A stretch of 64,000 nucleotides of DNA. Source: Cerioporus squamosus (Eukaryota; Basidiomycota; Agaricomycetes; Polyporales; Polyporaceae). Location: positions 1-64,000 of the forward strand of contig JABYQS010000136.1 in the NCBI GenBank assembly GCA_022592435.1, given 5' to 3'. The position numbers were made by a program, and so were the translations under genes. A model generated the notes under the pieces. The model saw only the letters and a list, made by a program, of their open reading frames with translations, had not been told where the DNA came from and did not search any database. Below, one piece after another: positions 9,237 to 26,353 of this stretch. How positions within the stretch are numbered: the first letter of the stretch is position 1; each line of letters begins with the position of its first letter.

Positions 9237-10925
9237 ATGCAGGATACGGAGGAGACCACTGAGAAGGCGGATATGACCGCGCCGACGACGGGATGGCTGC
9301 TGCGGCAAGGAGGTGAGTATCCGTATATTGGAGCGTATGCTGCTGGAACACGGAGGAGTGTCGCGGGAACAGAGAGGAGGCATACCTGGCTACGAAGTCA
9401 GCCATGCAGATGATATGGGGATATCAAAGGGTCGGGACGTTAGTATTTGGGTTGCTCAATGCGGGGAAGTCTACCACTCGTGCCGGTAAAACCTGGGCCT
9501 GCGTTTTCAGTTCATTGAACTTCATTCCTTCGCGCATCACGCATCGTCTGTGAAGAAATGTTACTAACCTAGTCTACAGGACGGTTCGAGCATTACTTCA
9601 ACTCACGGAGTCGTCTGAACCTGACGGGATATGTTATCGTCTGCGCGCGGTACGCACATGCATCTGGGACACCTCTCAGCAAACCATTACTCTTTGCTGC
9701 GCTTGGAGACGTCATCCGCGAGAACATCGCCCTGGCTGCACGCTTCGCACCTGCGACCCCCTTGGGCCTGTGGGTCACCGTGCCTACCGTGGACCTGAAC
9801 CGGGTCGTCACCTTCGTGGACAAGGACAGCGCCGCTCTACCCACGCTGCTTGAGGAGATCTTCATCCAGCCTTTGGAGTTTCTGGTGGACATGCCGCTAT
9901 GGAGGCTCGTCGTTCTGCGCGATGGCATGGTCGTTTTCGCGTACGACCACACCATGGGCGATGGGCAGAGCGGCTTAGCCTTCCACCACAACCTGCTTGC
10001 ATCGCTCAGGCGTGTCCGCGGCCCCCAATCGGACCACTCTGGTGTCGTCTCGTCGTTGCCAGAGGACGCGACACTGACCCCCGCTCTCGAGGACGCCACT
10101 GACACGACGGTGCCGTTCATGATGATGTTGCGCGAGCTTTCCAAATATTTCTTGCCTTTCCTCGACCGCAAGAAGGGGAAAGCGTGGTCCGGATATCCCG
10201 TCCAGCAGCCTTCTACACTGGTCACGACGGTCCGCATCCTCGAGTATTCGCCAGAACAGGCCGCGCACATCATCAAGCTTTCCCGCGACCATAAGGCGAC
10301 CCTCACCTCCACCATCCAGGTCCTTGCACTCATCATCCTCTCGCGACTCGTCCACGCCCAGCCCGCGAACGCCCAGTTCAAGTACCTCTGTACGTACATA
10401 CCGATGTCGCTCCGACGCATCACGGGCGCTCCGCCATCGGCGACATGTAATCATGCCTCCGTCCACTCGGTCTACCACCCGCTCCTCCCTCCGACGTCCA
10501 GCTCGACCGTCAGCGAGGAATCATTTCCGTGGGATACCGCAGCGGCTCTCACCGCGACCTTGAGGGACGTGGCTCCGCGTTCCGCCCCCATTGTGGGCAT
10601 GTTCAAGTACTTGTTTGGCAAGTACGACGAGTACTGCCTGGGCATGCTGGGCAAGAAGCGCGGCGCGGGGCTTGCAGTGTCGAACCTGGGCGCATTCCCC
10701 GAACCTCCTCTCAAGACGGGCGACGATGCGCAGTGGCGTATACAGGAGACCCTTTTCGCACAGGCAGACGCTACTCTTGGGGCGGCGGTGAAGGTGAACG
10801 CGGTCGGGACGGCTGCTGGCGGGTTGGGCGTTGTGATAACGTGGGGCAAGGGCGCGGTGGATGACGAGCTTGCGGAGGAGTTTGTGAAAGCTTTCGACGA
10901 GGGTTTGAGAACACTCGCGCAGTGA
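9237..10925 (+). CDS. AATase-family O-acyltransferase (alcohol acetyltransferase-like)
   Basis: Two exons: 9237-9312 (ATG in context GCCATGC) and 9580-10925, joined in phase, giving about 473 residues, a normal length for the family. The catalytic HxxxDG motif of the alcohol acetyltransferase / BAHD-like fold is present as DHTMGDG (near residue 155), preceded by the typical PLWRLVVL strand. A GLAVSNLGAF segment sits towards the C-terminus, where the family has its second conserved motif. Such enzymes transfer an acyl group from acyl-CoA to an alcohol; the substrate cannot be told from sequence. The last 20 or so bases and the 3' flank of this gene recur after DUF6533 copy B (about 13.79 kb), so its tail belongs to a duplicated segment. 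Confidence 0.85.
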
Positions 10926-12018
10926 GTATAAAGGTGCGTCGCCTACACCTTTCGGATAATTACGCGACTCATTACTGGTTCCCCGCAGTACAGTGTCATC
11001 ACGATCTATTTGCTCGGAAGTTCTCTCCGTATACGAGGGTTATTATGTTATCCCTGCGATTTCGCTTTCGTTTCGCGTCGTCCGGCGATCGTCTGGGCGA
11101 GTAGACGATGGATCGAAGTGGACGAGCCCTTGAGTATGCGGTACCGCGCAGGCGGTATCTGGTTTTCACTAGAGGTATGTACATCGTCCTTCTGAAGCAT
11201 GCACTGTTGTTCTCCGCTTTGTACGCCATCGGCGGCTAGATTGATGCTGTACGTCTTCCCGCGCATGTAGGTTTTTCGGGACTCGCCAGGCCCTCCAAAC
11301 ATGCAGAGACATGGCATTGTGGTCATGGTTCGTGTTTCTGAAAGCATTGCTGGGCGATGCAGGATCGCCTTTCGACCGTTGCATGGCCGAGAAAACATCC
11401 GAGCTCTAACCCAGCGCGGGTTACAGCATCCCACTTTGAGTACAAGGGATAGAACGCATCCACCGTAGCTCCTTAGCTCCGCGGCGAGACTACTCATGGT
11501 GGGGACGCAGCGCGCATCACCAAGTAAGGTTCAACTGCCTTCAGTAGTTAAACTGGTACGTTCCGAGCTCTCAAGGTCCGCGTTACATAGCTCTCACGAC
11601 TTCTGTCTGCAGCTCCCTTGAGGTCGAGCGAGCAGCAACGACGCGAGCCACAAGCTGAGAGCGGCGATGACGATCTTCGCGACACGCCATTAGCCCCGCG
11701 ATGCCCGGGAGTGGACCGCTAAAATGAAGTGCGATGCGGTCCGCCGGTGATACTGACATAGAACTTTAACTCGATTGCACAGGTTCGTTGTTCATTCATC
11801 CGAGGACGAACGCCACCAACCAGGGGCACTCGTGCGGAGCCGTTGGAATCGACGCACGCACCCAATAGCCAGACTGTGCGTTTCGGCGGTCTGGCCGGTC
11901 AGGCATGGCGCCCTTCTGAAGAGCTACAAAGTCGCGAAGACATGGAGAGCGAAAATAACGAAGCCCACCAAAAGTCTCTGACACCCCGCTGCAGAGACAC
12001 GCGCAATCGTATTCCCCT
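10926..12018. other. Left copy of the duplicated intergenic segment
   Basis: No supported gene. Several blocks reappear in the same order at 13.79-14.70 kb: GCTCGCGCAGT, CGCAGTACAGTGT, GAGCCACAAGCTGAGAGCG, CCCGCGATGCCCG, and then AGAACTTTAA against GGAACTTTAA. Between those blocks the two copies have diverged. Confidence 0.55.
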
Positions 12019-13750
12019 ATGTCCGACAACGCCGCCATAATCTCCTCTTACATAGCCATGTGAGTGGTACCTGCCTATACTCATCCTGGTGCGCTCGATA
12101 CTAATATATGCCTGAACCCAGACGCTACAACTATAGTTGCAGTATCGCCGCTGCAGGTGAGTCATTTGTGTCTTATGTACCAACTTAAGAACAGTTCTGA
12201 ACTGTCTGCGACTCAGCACTGCTCATCTATGACTACTTCATTACGCTTGAGCCCGAAGTTGGACTCTTCTGGACCGGTGCTAGCGTCACGGCCGCCCCCA
12301 TCCTATTCTACGCCACCAGGTACCTGGGATTACTCTCCCTGCTGCTGGGCAGAGTCAAAGCGGCTCCGCATATATCGCTCGAGGTGCGCATGTCCTTTTT
12401 TCATGGCTTACCATGAGTTGACTTTGCGCAAAGAGGTAAACACATCTATCTTCTTCCACAAGCGGAGGCAGTAACCTTCTATATCAGCTGCCAGGCCCTC
12501 GTAAAAGCTGGCTCCATCGTGGACTACCTCCCAGATATCCCCGTCGGTGGTGAGCTTGGCGTTGCTTGCCTTGGTTTTGTCAGACTCAAAATTCTTCCAG
12601 CCTTCTCTGGATTGCGCGTCTTCGCCCTGAGCAAGGGGAATTGGACGATTTCGCTGATCGTCTTTATGCTGTCTATTGTACCCCTCGGCACAAACTTGGT
12701 GAGTGCTTCGAATAGCCATCTCGCGGTCCATCTCACTGAACTGTTCGAATGCGCTAGTCTCTTTTCAACATGGGACTCACTGGCACAATCAATCCTATCC
12801 ATGGATGCGCTGCCAGAACCGAGACTCTCACGCTGGAGAAAACTATCATGTAGGTCGTCACTCCGCGCAGTCTAACATGTTGCCGACGTTAGAACGTCAC
12901 AGATGTGAGCTCAAGAGTTTGCCCCCCAAGTCTTTCTCTGACGTTGAAAGTTCTGCAGTAAGCGTCGTGACTAATGCTGCATTGATCCTCGCCAACGCTA
13001 TCATCATCACCGTCACCTGGAAGACCTTGGAAATTAGATCATTGCGCAAGCAGTTCTCAAGAGAGTTCCGAAGGGGTTTTGCCTCGATCTTGCTCTGGAA
13101 CGGTTCGTTGTTCTTAGCTACTGTGTTCCGCGCCTTGTCTTACGCGTATGATACAGGTACCATCTACTTCGTGTACGTCGCTCAAGTTCATTCATCGCAA
13201 TGTTCATCTGACGGTCACATCGCAGCGCAATACTTTCCTTGACGGTCCTAAACGTCATCTTCTCCGTGACATCGGTGAGCCTGGCGATTTACCTTCGAAG
13301 TGCCATCCCTCCTGACATCTACTCTCAGATATTTGGCGCAGGAGGCAGCGCCCTCGGGGTGTTGATACAACCGTATGACCCAAGGCTGCTTTACAGACAG
13401 TTCGGTGCTCACGCGACCTACCTAGGCTGATGAGTATACTGGTATGGCGGTTCATGATCGACCTGCAAGGCGCAAATCAGTCGGCCCTCAAGCTTGACTC
13501 CGACGACGCTCTGTACTTTACAGATGGTGGAAGATCTCTGAGTTTCGCCCGGGCGATAGGCTCAATCGGAGCAATCGTCAGTGAGGAGCAGGATATCTCT
13601 AGGGAGCCGGAGGATACGGTCGAAGTCGATGCAGTGGTCGAGCGATGTCGGTCGCGGACTGGATGTGAAGGTCAGCTCCACACGATACATTCTACAATGG
13701 TTAACCTTTTGATATCTCTCACAAGACGTCAACGCGATCGGACGGTGTAG
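12019..13750 (+). CDS. DUF6533 seven-helix membrane protein, copy B
   Basis: Readable exons: 12019-12059, 12122-12156, 12217-12383, 12468-12549, 12601-12698, 12758-12849, then several short exons to a final one ending at 13750. The first domain has LLIYDYFITLEPEVGLFW and GASVTAAPILFYATRYLGLL. Following helices include FSGLRVFALSKGN and NAALILANAIIITVTW. The last exon carries a WRFMIDLQGANQSALKLD segment and a hydrophilic cytoplasmic-type tail with FARAIGSIGA. All splice sites I checked agree in phase. It is the tandem partner of copy C at 14.7 kb, with near-identical exon layout. Its role is unknown; the family is predicted receptor-like. Confidence 0.8.
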
Positions 13751-13784
13751 ACAAGACGGGCGGAGAGACGTGTGCATGAACCCC

Positions 13785-14697
13785 AGGGCTTGAAAAGGCT
13801 CGCGCAGTAAGATCGCTACATGTGGGTCACAGGTGCGCCGCCACTTCCAGACTCAGATAATGTTCGCTTGATTCACCACTGGTTGCTCGCAGTACAGTGT
13901 GGTTCATGCTCTATTTGTCCGCACGTCGGCGCCCTATGCAAGGCATCTTACGTTTCTTCTGCTGTCGGTCATCTGCACAATGCAAGAACGACTTGTGGCC
14001 GGTGGGAAATATGTCCCAACCTAGCGAGGGCTATAGTATCACGCAACAAGCACAGACGATAGGTCGCTGTCGCCTCACAATCCAATACGCCTGCAGAGAG
14101 AGCGTGGCGTGCGACGAGATAGGAGAACTAGATTCAAAGTCAGGCTGAGGAGACAATGCGCATCACGAAATCTCCTCCACTCCGATCGGCACTCATACGT
14201 ACAGATCAATCAAGGTTCGCCTTTATTCCGCATATCGTCACTATTTGTCATTGAAGTTTGTTGAACATCGAGCAAAGCGCAAGTGAATGGACATGGGACC
14301 GTGAGCCACAAGCTGAGAGCGACGCTCGGGCGAGGATGCGAACAGCCCTCTGGGCGAGCGTAGGTAAGTTTTCGACCACTCTGACAATGTCATGCCCGCA
14401 GAACTAACGAAGATATTTGCATAGCCCGCGATGCCCGTCGAACCGCTCCTTCGAAGTGCGACGTGCGCCGGAGATACTAGTCTAGGAACTTTAAGTCAGG
14501 ATGCACAGGCTGCTTGTCTACACATGAGGAAGAACTCCGCCAGGTCGCTAGCGCGAAACGGGGTGATTGACACCTCCGTAGACGGCGTTTGCGTTTCAGT
14601 GGTTGTTCGTGGCGTATATGAAGTGTTACAAAGCCGCGAAGTGCATGGAGAGCGAAGACAACGACTCCCGCGACTTGCCCTGATTTCCTCCGCACAC
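13785..14697. repeat. Right copy of duplicated intergenic segment, with acyltransferase tail remnant
   Basis: The sequence GGGCTTGAAAAGGCTCGCGCAGTAAG (13787 onward) resembles the last codons of the acyltransferase gene at 10.90-10.93 kb. After it come GGTGCGCCGCC, ACTGGTTGCTCGCAGTACAGTGT and TCTATTTG, in the same order as in 10.93-11.02 kb. Later blocks (GAGCCACAAGCTGAGAGCG near 14303 against 11647; CCCGCGATGCCCG near 14425 against 11696) continue the match up to the ATG of copy C. This is a diverged segmental duplication and contains no gene of its own. Confidence 0.65.
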
Positions 14698-16294
14698 ATG
14701 TCTGACGACGCAACCATAATCTCCTATTATGCCGCCGCGTGAGTTGCGGTTGCACATATTGCGACGAACTCGCTACTAACATGCGCTTGACTGTCAGACG
14801 GGTCAACTACACTACCAGCATCGCGGTTGCAGGTGGGCATCTTGTTATGCGCCAGCTCACAGTTAATCCTGAACCAACTGCAACCCAGCGCTGCTCTTAT
14901 ACGACTATCTGATTACATTTAGCAGCGAGGTTGAACTCTTCTGGACTGGTGCCAGTGTCACGGCGGCACCTCTTCTATTCTATACCACCAGGTATCTGGG
15001 ATTGCTTTCCATGGTCTTGGACCGTGTCCAAGCAGCTCCCATATCGCATCAGGTGCGCGTATGCTACTATAAGGAAGCTTCAATGTGTTAACTTCGCGAA
15101 GGGGTAAGCGCTCCTTTCCCTCTTACGGATGGAGTACGTACCTTTCTATGATAGCTGCGATGCTCTCGTGAGAGCTAGTTCCTTCGTGAACTACCTTCAG
15201 GACATACCCGTTGGCGGTGAGTATGATGTCGCTCATGCTTGCTTGTACCATACTCATGGTATGTCAGTTTTCTCCGGATTGCGCGTCTTCGCTCTGAGTA
15301 AGGGGAATATCGGGGTTGCGTCAATCGTCTTCGTGCTCTCACTTGCACCACTCGGTACGAATATGGCGAGTGTCTCAGTCAGCCGTCTCGCGGTCGATCA
15401 CACTGCTGAATTCTACTAGTCTCTCTTCCACATGGGACTCACTGGAACAATCGATCCAGTTCATGGCTGCGGTGCCTCGGTCAAGACTCTCACGCTGGAG
15501 AAAACCATCATGTAGGATGCCCCGCGGTCAAATCGTACGCGTCGCTGACCCTAAACCGTCGCAGATGTAAGCTTTAGAGCTCGTCTCAGACGAGTCCTGG
15601 ACACTGAAGGTTGTGCCACAGTGGCCACCGTGACCAATACTGCTTTGATCCTCGCCAATACAATCACAATCGCCGTCACCTGGAATACCTTGGGATTCAA
15701 AACCTTCCGGGGGCTGCTCTCGAGAGGTATGCAAGGGGGTTTTGCAGCCATTCTGCTCTGGAACGGTTCGTTGTTTCTGTTGTCCGTCTTATCACCGCGT
15801 CGTCTCAGGGGTTTGATACAGGTAGCATTTACTTCGTGTACGTCGCTCAGGTCATTTGCTGCAGCGGTCACCTGAAGCCTGACACATCGCAGAGCATTAT
15901 GCATCTTGGCCATTCTCCATGTTGCCTTTACCGTGACGTCGGTGAGGGCGGCCAGCTCCTGAGGTCGCGATCCTTCTGACATCTATCATCAGATTTTTGG
16001 CGACGGGGTCAGCTCCATTTGTCTATCAGTCTCCCAGTACGTTTCACACTGGCGGGATGAACTGTACGATGATGACACCCCTTTTTCAGGCTCTCCAGTA
16101 TCCTGGTATGGCGGTTCATGCTCGACCTGCAAGCCGCAAATCAGTCGGACGTCAAGCTTGACTCCGACGACCCTCTCTGCCTCACAGACGGTGGACGATC
16201 TTTGAGTTTCGCCCGAGCGATAGGCTCTATCGGGGCGCTCGTCACTGCGCCTGATATCGATCCCGAGGACGAGAATGAGTTTGCCTCAGGGTAG
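14698..16294 (+). CDS. DUF6533 seven-helix membrane protein, copy C
   Basis: A tandem paralogue of copy B with the same exon plan: exon 1 14698-14738 (MSDDATIISYYAAA), then a helix exon with LLLYDYLITFSSEVELFW and GASVTAAPLLFYTTRYLGLL, the FSGLRVFALSKGN exon, a TNTALILANTITIAVTW exon, and a final exon with WRFMLDLQAANQSDVKLD and a FARAIGSIGALV tail ending in TAG at 16292-16294. The donor after codon ATG at 15363-15365 reads GCGAGT where copy B has GTGAGT; if not spliced as a GC-AG intron, the frame stops at 15417-15419. The gene is otherwise open. Confidence 0.75.
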
Positions 16295-16446
16295 CCGGAG
16301 GAACTGGTCGGTTTCGCCAGACCTACGGTGTTTTGATACTGCGGTCATCCTCACCCTGCGGGCCGTGCTCAGTAGGATACTGTTCCGCATGGGTAAAGCT
16401 ACATTGGAATGCATACACAAGAAAGAAGAAAAGCCCTCGAGGTCGC

Positions 16447-19084
<2,638 letters not shown>

Positions 19085-19173
19085 GGCGCGTGGTGGTCAC
19101 AAAGCAAGAGTACCAGTGAAAGATTGGGAGGCGGGGAAGTCGGCGCAGCCCCTGGGGTGACAGCAGGGCGCGC

Positions 19174-19179
19174 TTTATA
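19174..19179 (-). promoter_or_regulatory. TATA box of the FAD monooxygenase
   Basis: TATAAA on the minus strand, about 90 bases upstream of the ATG at 19084, a normal distance for a fungal promoter. The assignment rests on position only. Confidence 0.4.
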
Positions 19180-20033
19180 CCAGAATCAAGCTTCGGATCC
19201 CTGTCCTGGCGCGCGGAACTTGTCGCGGCGGAGGGTGTCATCTGAGTCTCCACATCAGGAAGGTGTCGCTGTGTGCTCGCTCTCCGAACCGGGTGCGAAC
19301 CCCGTCTATGGGTGCGCCCGGGGCACGGATTGGGGAGGCGTGGGGGTCAGCATGCTCGGATATCGATGCTGGTGGACAAGATGAGCGCGGATGGGAAGTC
19401 TCGAGGCGACAGTTGCCGTCGAGAGAAGGGCACAGCGAGGGAATGCAGAGCACAAAGATGGGCATCGCGCGCAAGGTCAGATGTTCTCGTCCTCCTGTCC
19501 AAGGCGCTGGCTCTATCCGCACTGCCTCTTGTGGAAACTCGTCCAGCGCGTTCATGGCGGAGGTACCTTCCGCAGGACACCTCGCCTGTAGATTGCTGAA
19601 CAAGCACGGTTCGCAACCTCAATGATACGTCGTAATATGACAGATGAGAAGGCACCCTGAATCGTTTGACTCAACGCAGCTGACTTGCTATCTCCCGTCG
19701 GTCGCGAGGGAGTGTCAATCCTATACTCGCTAAGTCACCAGTTTCCGACATATGTAAGTGGAGCACTTCAAAGCGATGATTCGGTCTCGCAATCAGTTCC
19801 CGTGAACTCGGAATGAAGGATGGGACGAGTGGGTTGCAGTCAGCTTGTCTCGAAAATCTCAATATAATCCATGATAGAAATACAGCCAGCGGTCTAAGAA
19901 CACACGATCAACGTCGCGAAAAGGACGGACAGATCTCCAGCCCGAATGCCGCGTCATACCCTAAGAAGGAGGGCTGCAGCGCAATCACGTCAATGAGTAT
20001 TATCATCTCGCCACACAATCTGCACTGGGGGAC
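19180..20033. other. Intergenic region
   Basis: No supported gene. The small frames on both strands at 19.24-19.65 kb overlap one another and have no domain features. Confidence 0.4.
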
Positions 20034-23603
<3,570 letters not shown>

Positions 23604-24269
23604 TCAACCCTTCTTGAACCCTGCATGACACACACAAACATACACGCACGTCAACACGCCGTCGGGAGAAGCCAAGAACACACTACGACGCACCTAGACG
23701 ACGCCTCTCGTAGAACAGATCCGTCCGACTCGCGCCCAGGTTGACGATCTTCGGGCAGCCGTCCCGGTCCTTCTCTAACCTTGTACACTCAGCACAGTAG
23801 TAAGCGTCAGAGATACCTATCGCGCGACGTCAGCGATCACTGCCACTGGGAGAGGAGATGGGGAGACGGGGAGAAGAAAAAGGACAAAAGGACGCACCGG
23901 GAGAGCCGCAGATGATGCATCGTCCTCCGTAAGTGCCAAAGTTGCATTCGTCACAGATGCGGACAAGGGTCTCGGGGCGTACGTAGGAATCACAGACGGG
24001 ACTGGCGCAAGGCAAGAAACGTGAGCTCTCAGGATGATCGACGTTTTGTAGGTGGGGAGGACGTACCATTTTCCGTCGCACTTTTCACAGAGACGACCGA
24101 TAGCTGCGAGAGAACGTGTCAGTAAGATCCCACAACCGGAACCGTAGGAGAAAGTACGCACCGATGCCAGGCTGTCGCCTGCACATGATGAGATCTGTCG
24201 AAAGAAACCTTGAGTCTCGAAGCTAACAGAGGAAGAGCGGGACAACATACCGGGATGGTGCTTGGACAT
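23604..24269 (-). CDS. PHF5A / Rds3-type splicing factor
   Basis: Almost identical to the universal PHF5 family: starts [16 protein letters not shown], then the zinc-knot cysteines of [41 protein letters not shown] and YYCAECT, and ends [19 protein letters not shown] followed by RRRLGFKKG. It is a subunit of the SF3b complex of the U2 snRNP, in the nucleus, helping branch-point recognition. Exon 1 is only 19 nt (24251-24269). The last exon is only 17 nt (23604-23620), after an intron at 23621-23693. Reading through that intron would stop early and lose the conserved FKK end, so the 17-nt exon is preferred. With it the protein is about 110 residues, the usual family length. Confidence 0.95.
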
Positions 24270-24535
24270 GGCTGAAGCAAGGAACGAGGCAGGAGATGGT
24301 GGTGGTACTGGACGAGGTGAAGAGATGCGTTAAGTCACCCCGCAAGCGCAACTTCTAGAGGCGCTTAGTCAGCAGCAGTGCGCCAGAAGATGCGCGCTTC
24401 GTCCTCTCGGCGCTTTGACCTCCTGCCTCGTAGTTCTCCACCTCCAACGCTTGTTTGAGCGATACTCGCCGTGAGTCAGCTTGGATCTTTCGTGCAATAT
24501 GCTGCTTGATGTGTCGGCTGGCTCGTCATGCACAT

Positions 24536-25240
24536 CTATGGGAGGACTCGGCGGCAGGAGGCTCGCGTTGCGCTTTCTAAACTGCGGGTGAGCCTGCAAA
24601 TGACATGCTTCCTAAGCCTTTTGCTATATCCAATCATCCCATCCGTATAAGATCCTTGGTCATCCGCTTCTGCGCATGCTGTGCGTGGTGGGTGAATTCT
24701 GGAGTCCAAACACGCTGTCTTGAATCTTCCGAGCGCGCTCCTACAGTCGCCGCAAGAGACTACTTCTGCGTGCAAGTTCTCGCTTTGTACTTCGTACGGT
24801 CGTATCTGTGTGCATTTACCAGCCGCCTGTGTCTCATAGTCCCGAGTAGTTATACGCACATCGTCCGCTGTATGCTTCCGGACCAGTCGTCCATCCCCGG
24901 CGCTTCGATTACCTAGCTGAGTAGAACCAGCGTTCGAACTTCGGCCGACTCCGCAGTTTGCAATGATCATTGTGTGTAAGCCTGCCGCAAGTTCGTCCAG
25001 GTCAAAGTTTTTGGAGCATACTGAGCACTTAGAGGATGCGTATGCACTCATCGCCCCGAGAGAGTCCGAAGACCGAAGAGAGGAGTGTTCGATAATCATA
25101 CCATATCCGGAGCGTCGGCAGAAGCATGGAAGTCGTTCGGCATGTTCCGATGCTTCGTTGTCGCAGCGTCGGCGACGCGCAACCTGCCTCCGCGGGAGGA
25201 ATGGGCGTGTTGAGGACCAACTTCCGAGTACTTCGTGCAA
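24536..25240 (-). CDS. Unrecognised long open frame
   Basis: A single frame of 234 codons. It includes CSVCSKNFDLDELAAG, where a Cys-x2-Cys pair could bind a metal, and a later CGDCRSALG pair, but no full zinc-finger pattern. Composition is mixed and fairly basic. A second minus-strand frame (25485-25096) with a hydrophobic segment overlaps its start in another frame. It may be chance: one frame of this length is borderline for 64 kb of DNA at this GC content. Confidence 0.2.
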   Translation of the reverse strand: MHEVLGSWSSTRPFLPRRQVARRRRCDNEASEHAERLPCFCRRSGYGMIIEHSSLRSSDSLGAMSAYASSKCSVCSKNFDLDELAAGLHTMIIANCGVGRSSNAGSTQLGNRSAGDGRLVRKHTADDVRITTRDYETQAAGKCTQIRPYEVQSENLHAEVVSCGDCRSALGRFKTACLDSRIHPPRTACAEADDQGSYTDGMIGYSKRLRKHVICRLTRSLESATRASCRRVLP

Positions 25241-25499
25241 TAACAGTGCGTATTGACAGTGTATGACATGGGCTGTATGGTTACCTCCGGACCTCGACTG
25301 GATGCCACCAGTGTCGTACTACTTACAGAGCAAATGAGGGAGCGTAAGAGCACTTGAACAATCAAACAAAGGTACACGGCGGGGAGATGCGTCAGCACAC
25401 CTCCCGCTGCTCTTAGTGGAGCTTTCTCAAAGGAGACATACATTGTGAGACTCTTCACCGACGTTGGCGACTTGGCTGGGCTCATAGATGGTAGATGTG

Positions 25500-26353
25500 C
25501 CTCGACAAGGGCCTACGTTGAATTCTCCGCCCCTCCTAGACTCTCCTAGGCCGCACAAGCTGCCAGCACATACTTTGCCTCCATCTTAGTCTTGGATCTC
25601 GGTAGACACGGGCTCCGTACAGAGAGTTATATTGCCAGATATCCGAGAGTCGCTCCCGGGGCAGCAGAGAGTGGAAAAGCAGGCGTCTGGAGTGTGGACG
25701 ACCAGCAGGTTTCCGCGCAGGCCCCGTCGGAGTTGAATATCTGAATCTTACGTTCAGCGAGCAGATCTCGGGTGCTCCCAACCATCTTACCTCTTTCCTC
25801 CCATCCTCTCGCCCTCCCCGCCCTCAGCTCGCCTCCTCCCCCCCGCAAATATTCCTCCGTGCGCTCTCTGCACCGAGCCCGCTGCGGAGAGCCCCACACA
25901 GCATTTCTTCCTCCTCCCACGCCCCGATTTGCCCTCCGTCGCACCCTCTCGGCGCTATAGACTGATCTGCCCCCGTTTGACGCATCCCAGCTTGCCCTCC
26001 TACCACCACCTCCAAATAATCCTCTACCTCTCCCTCGCCTTCCTACACCCCCTCGTGGCGCCGTCAGGCACCCCGTCGGTATTTTTCGTGTCCCCACGCC
26101 GCCACTGGCCCGCCCGCCGTCCCCTCGGCGCTCTACGAACTGACGGGGATCTTGCGGCTCCGCCTAGGCCAGTGAGGTGCCCCCTGGGTCCCCCCGCTTT
26201 GTCCCTGCCCACCGTCCGTCCCAGTATATTACAGTCGCTCACCTGAGCCTCTTCAGGAGTGCTCCTCAGCCTCGTCTCACATTTCTAGTACTGCACAGAT
26301 AGCTTCTTTTCCCTCCCTTCCCCCCTTTGACCTGCTTCCCGGCGCTTGCTTCC
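25500..26353. promoter_or_regulatory. Promoter and CT-rich leader of the Snt2-type gene
   Basis: About 25780-26340 is strongly pyrimidine-rich on the plus strand (runs of CCTCCC and TCCCC), typical of the leader of a highly expressed or housekeeping basidiomycete gene. It ends just before the ATG at 26354. The open frames here follow the skewed composition. Confidence 0.45.

Noticed and set aside
9593..10423. A 276-codon minus-strand frame opposite the acyltransferase
   Set aside because: It is the antisense of a confirmed exon with the DHTMGDG motif; it has no domain of its own and follows third-position GC bias.
23677..23693. Ending PHF5A at the TAG at 23683-23685
   Set aside because: It would replace the conserved C-terminal FKK with an unrelated tail; a 17-nt exon at 23604-23620 restores it with good splice sites.
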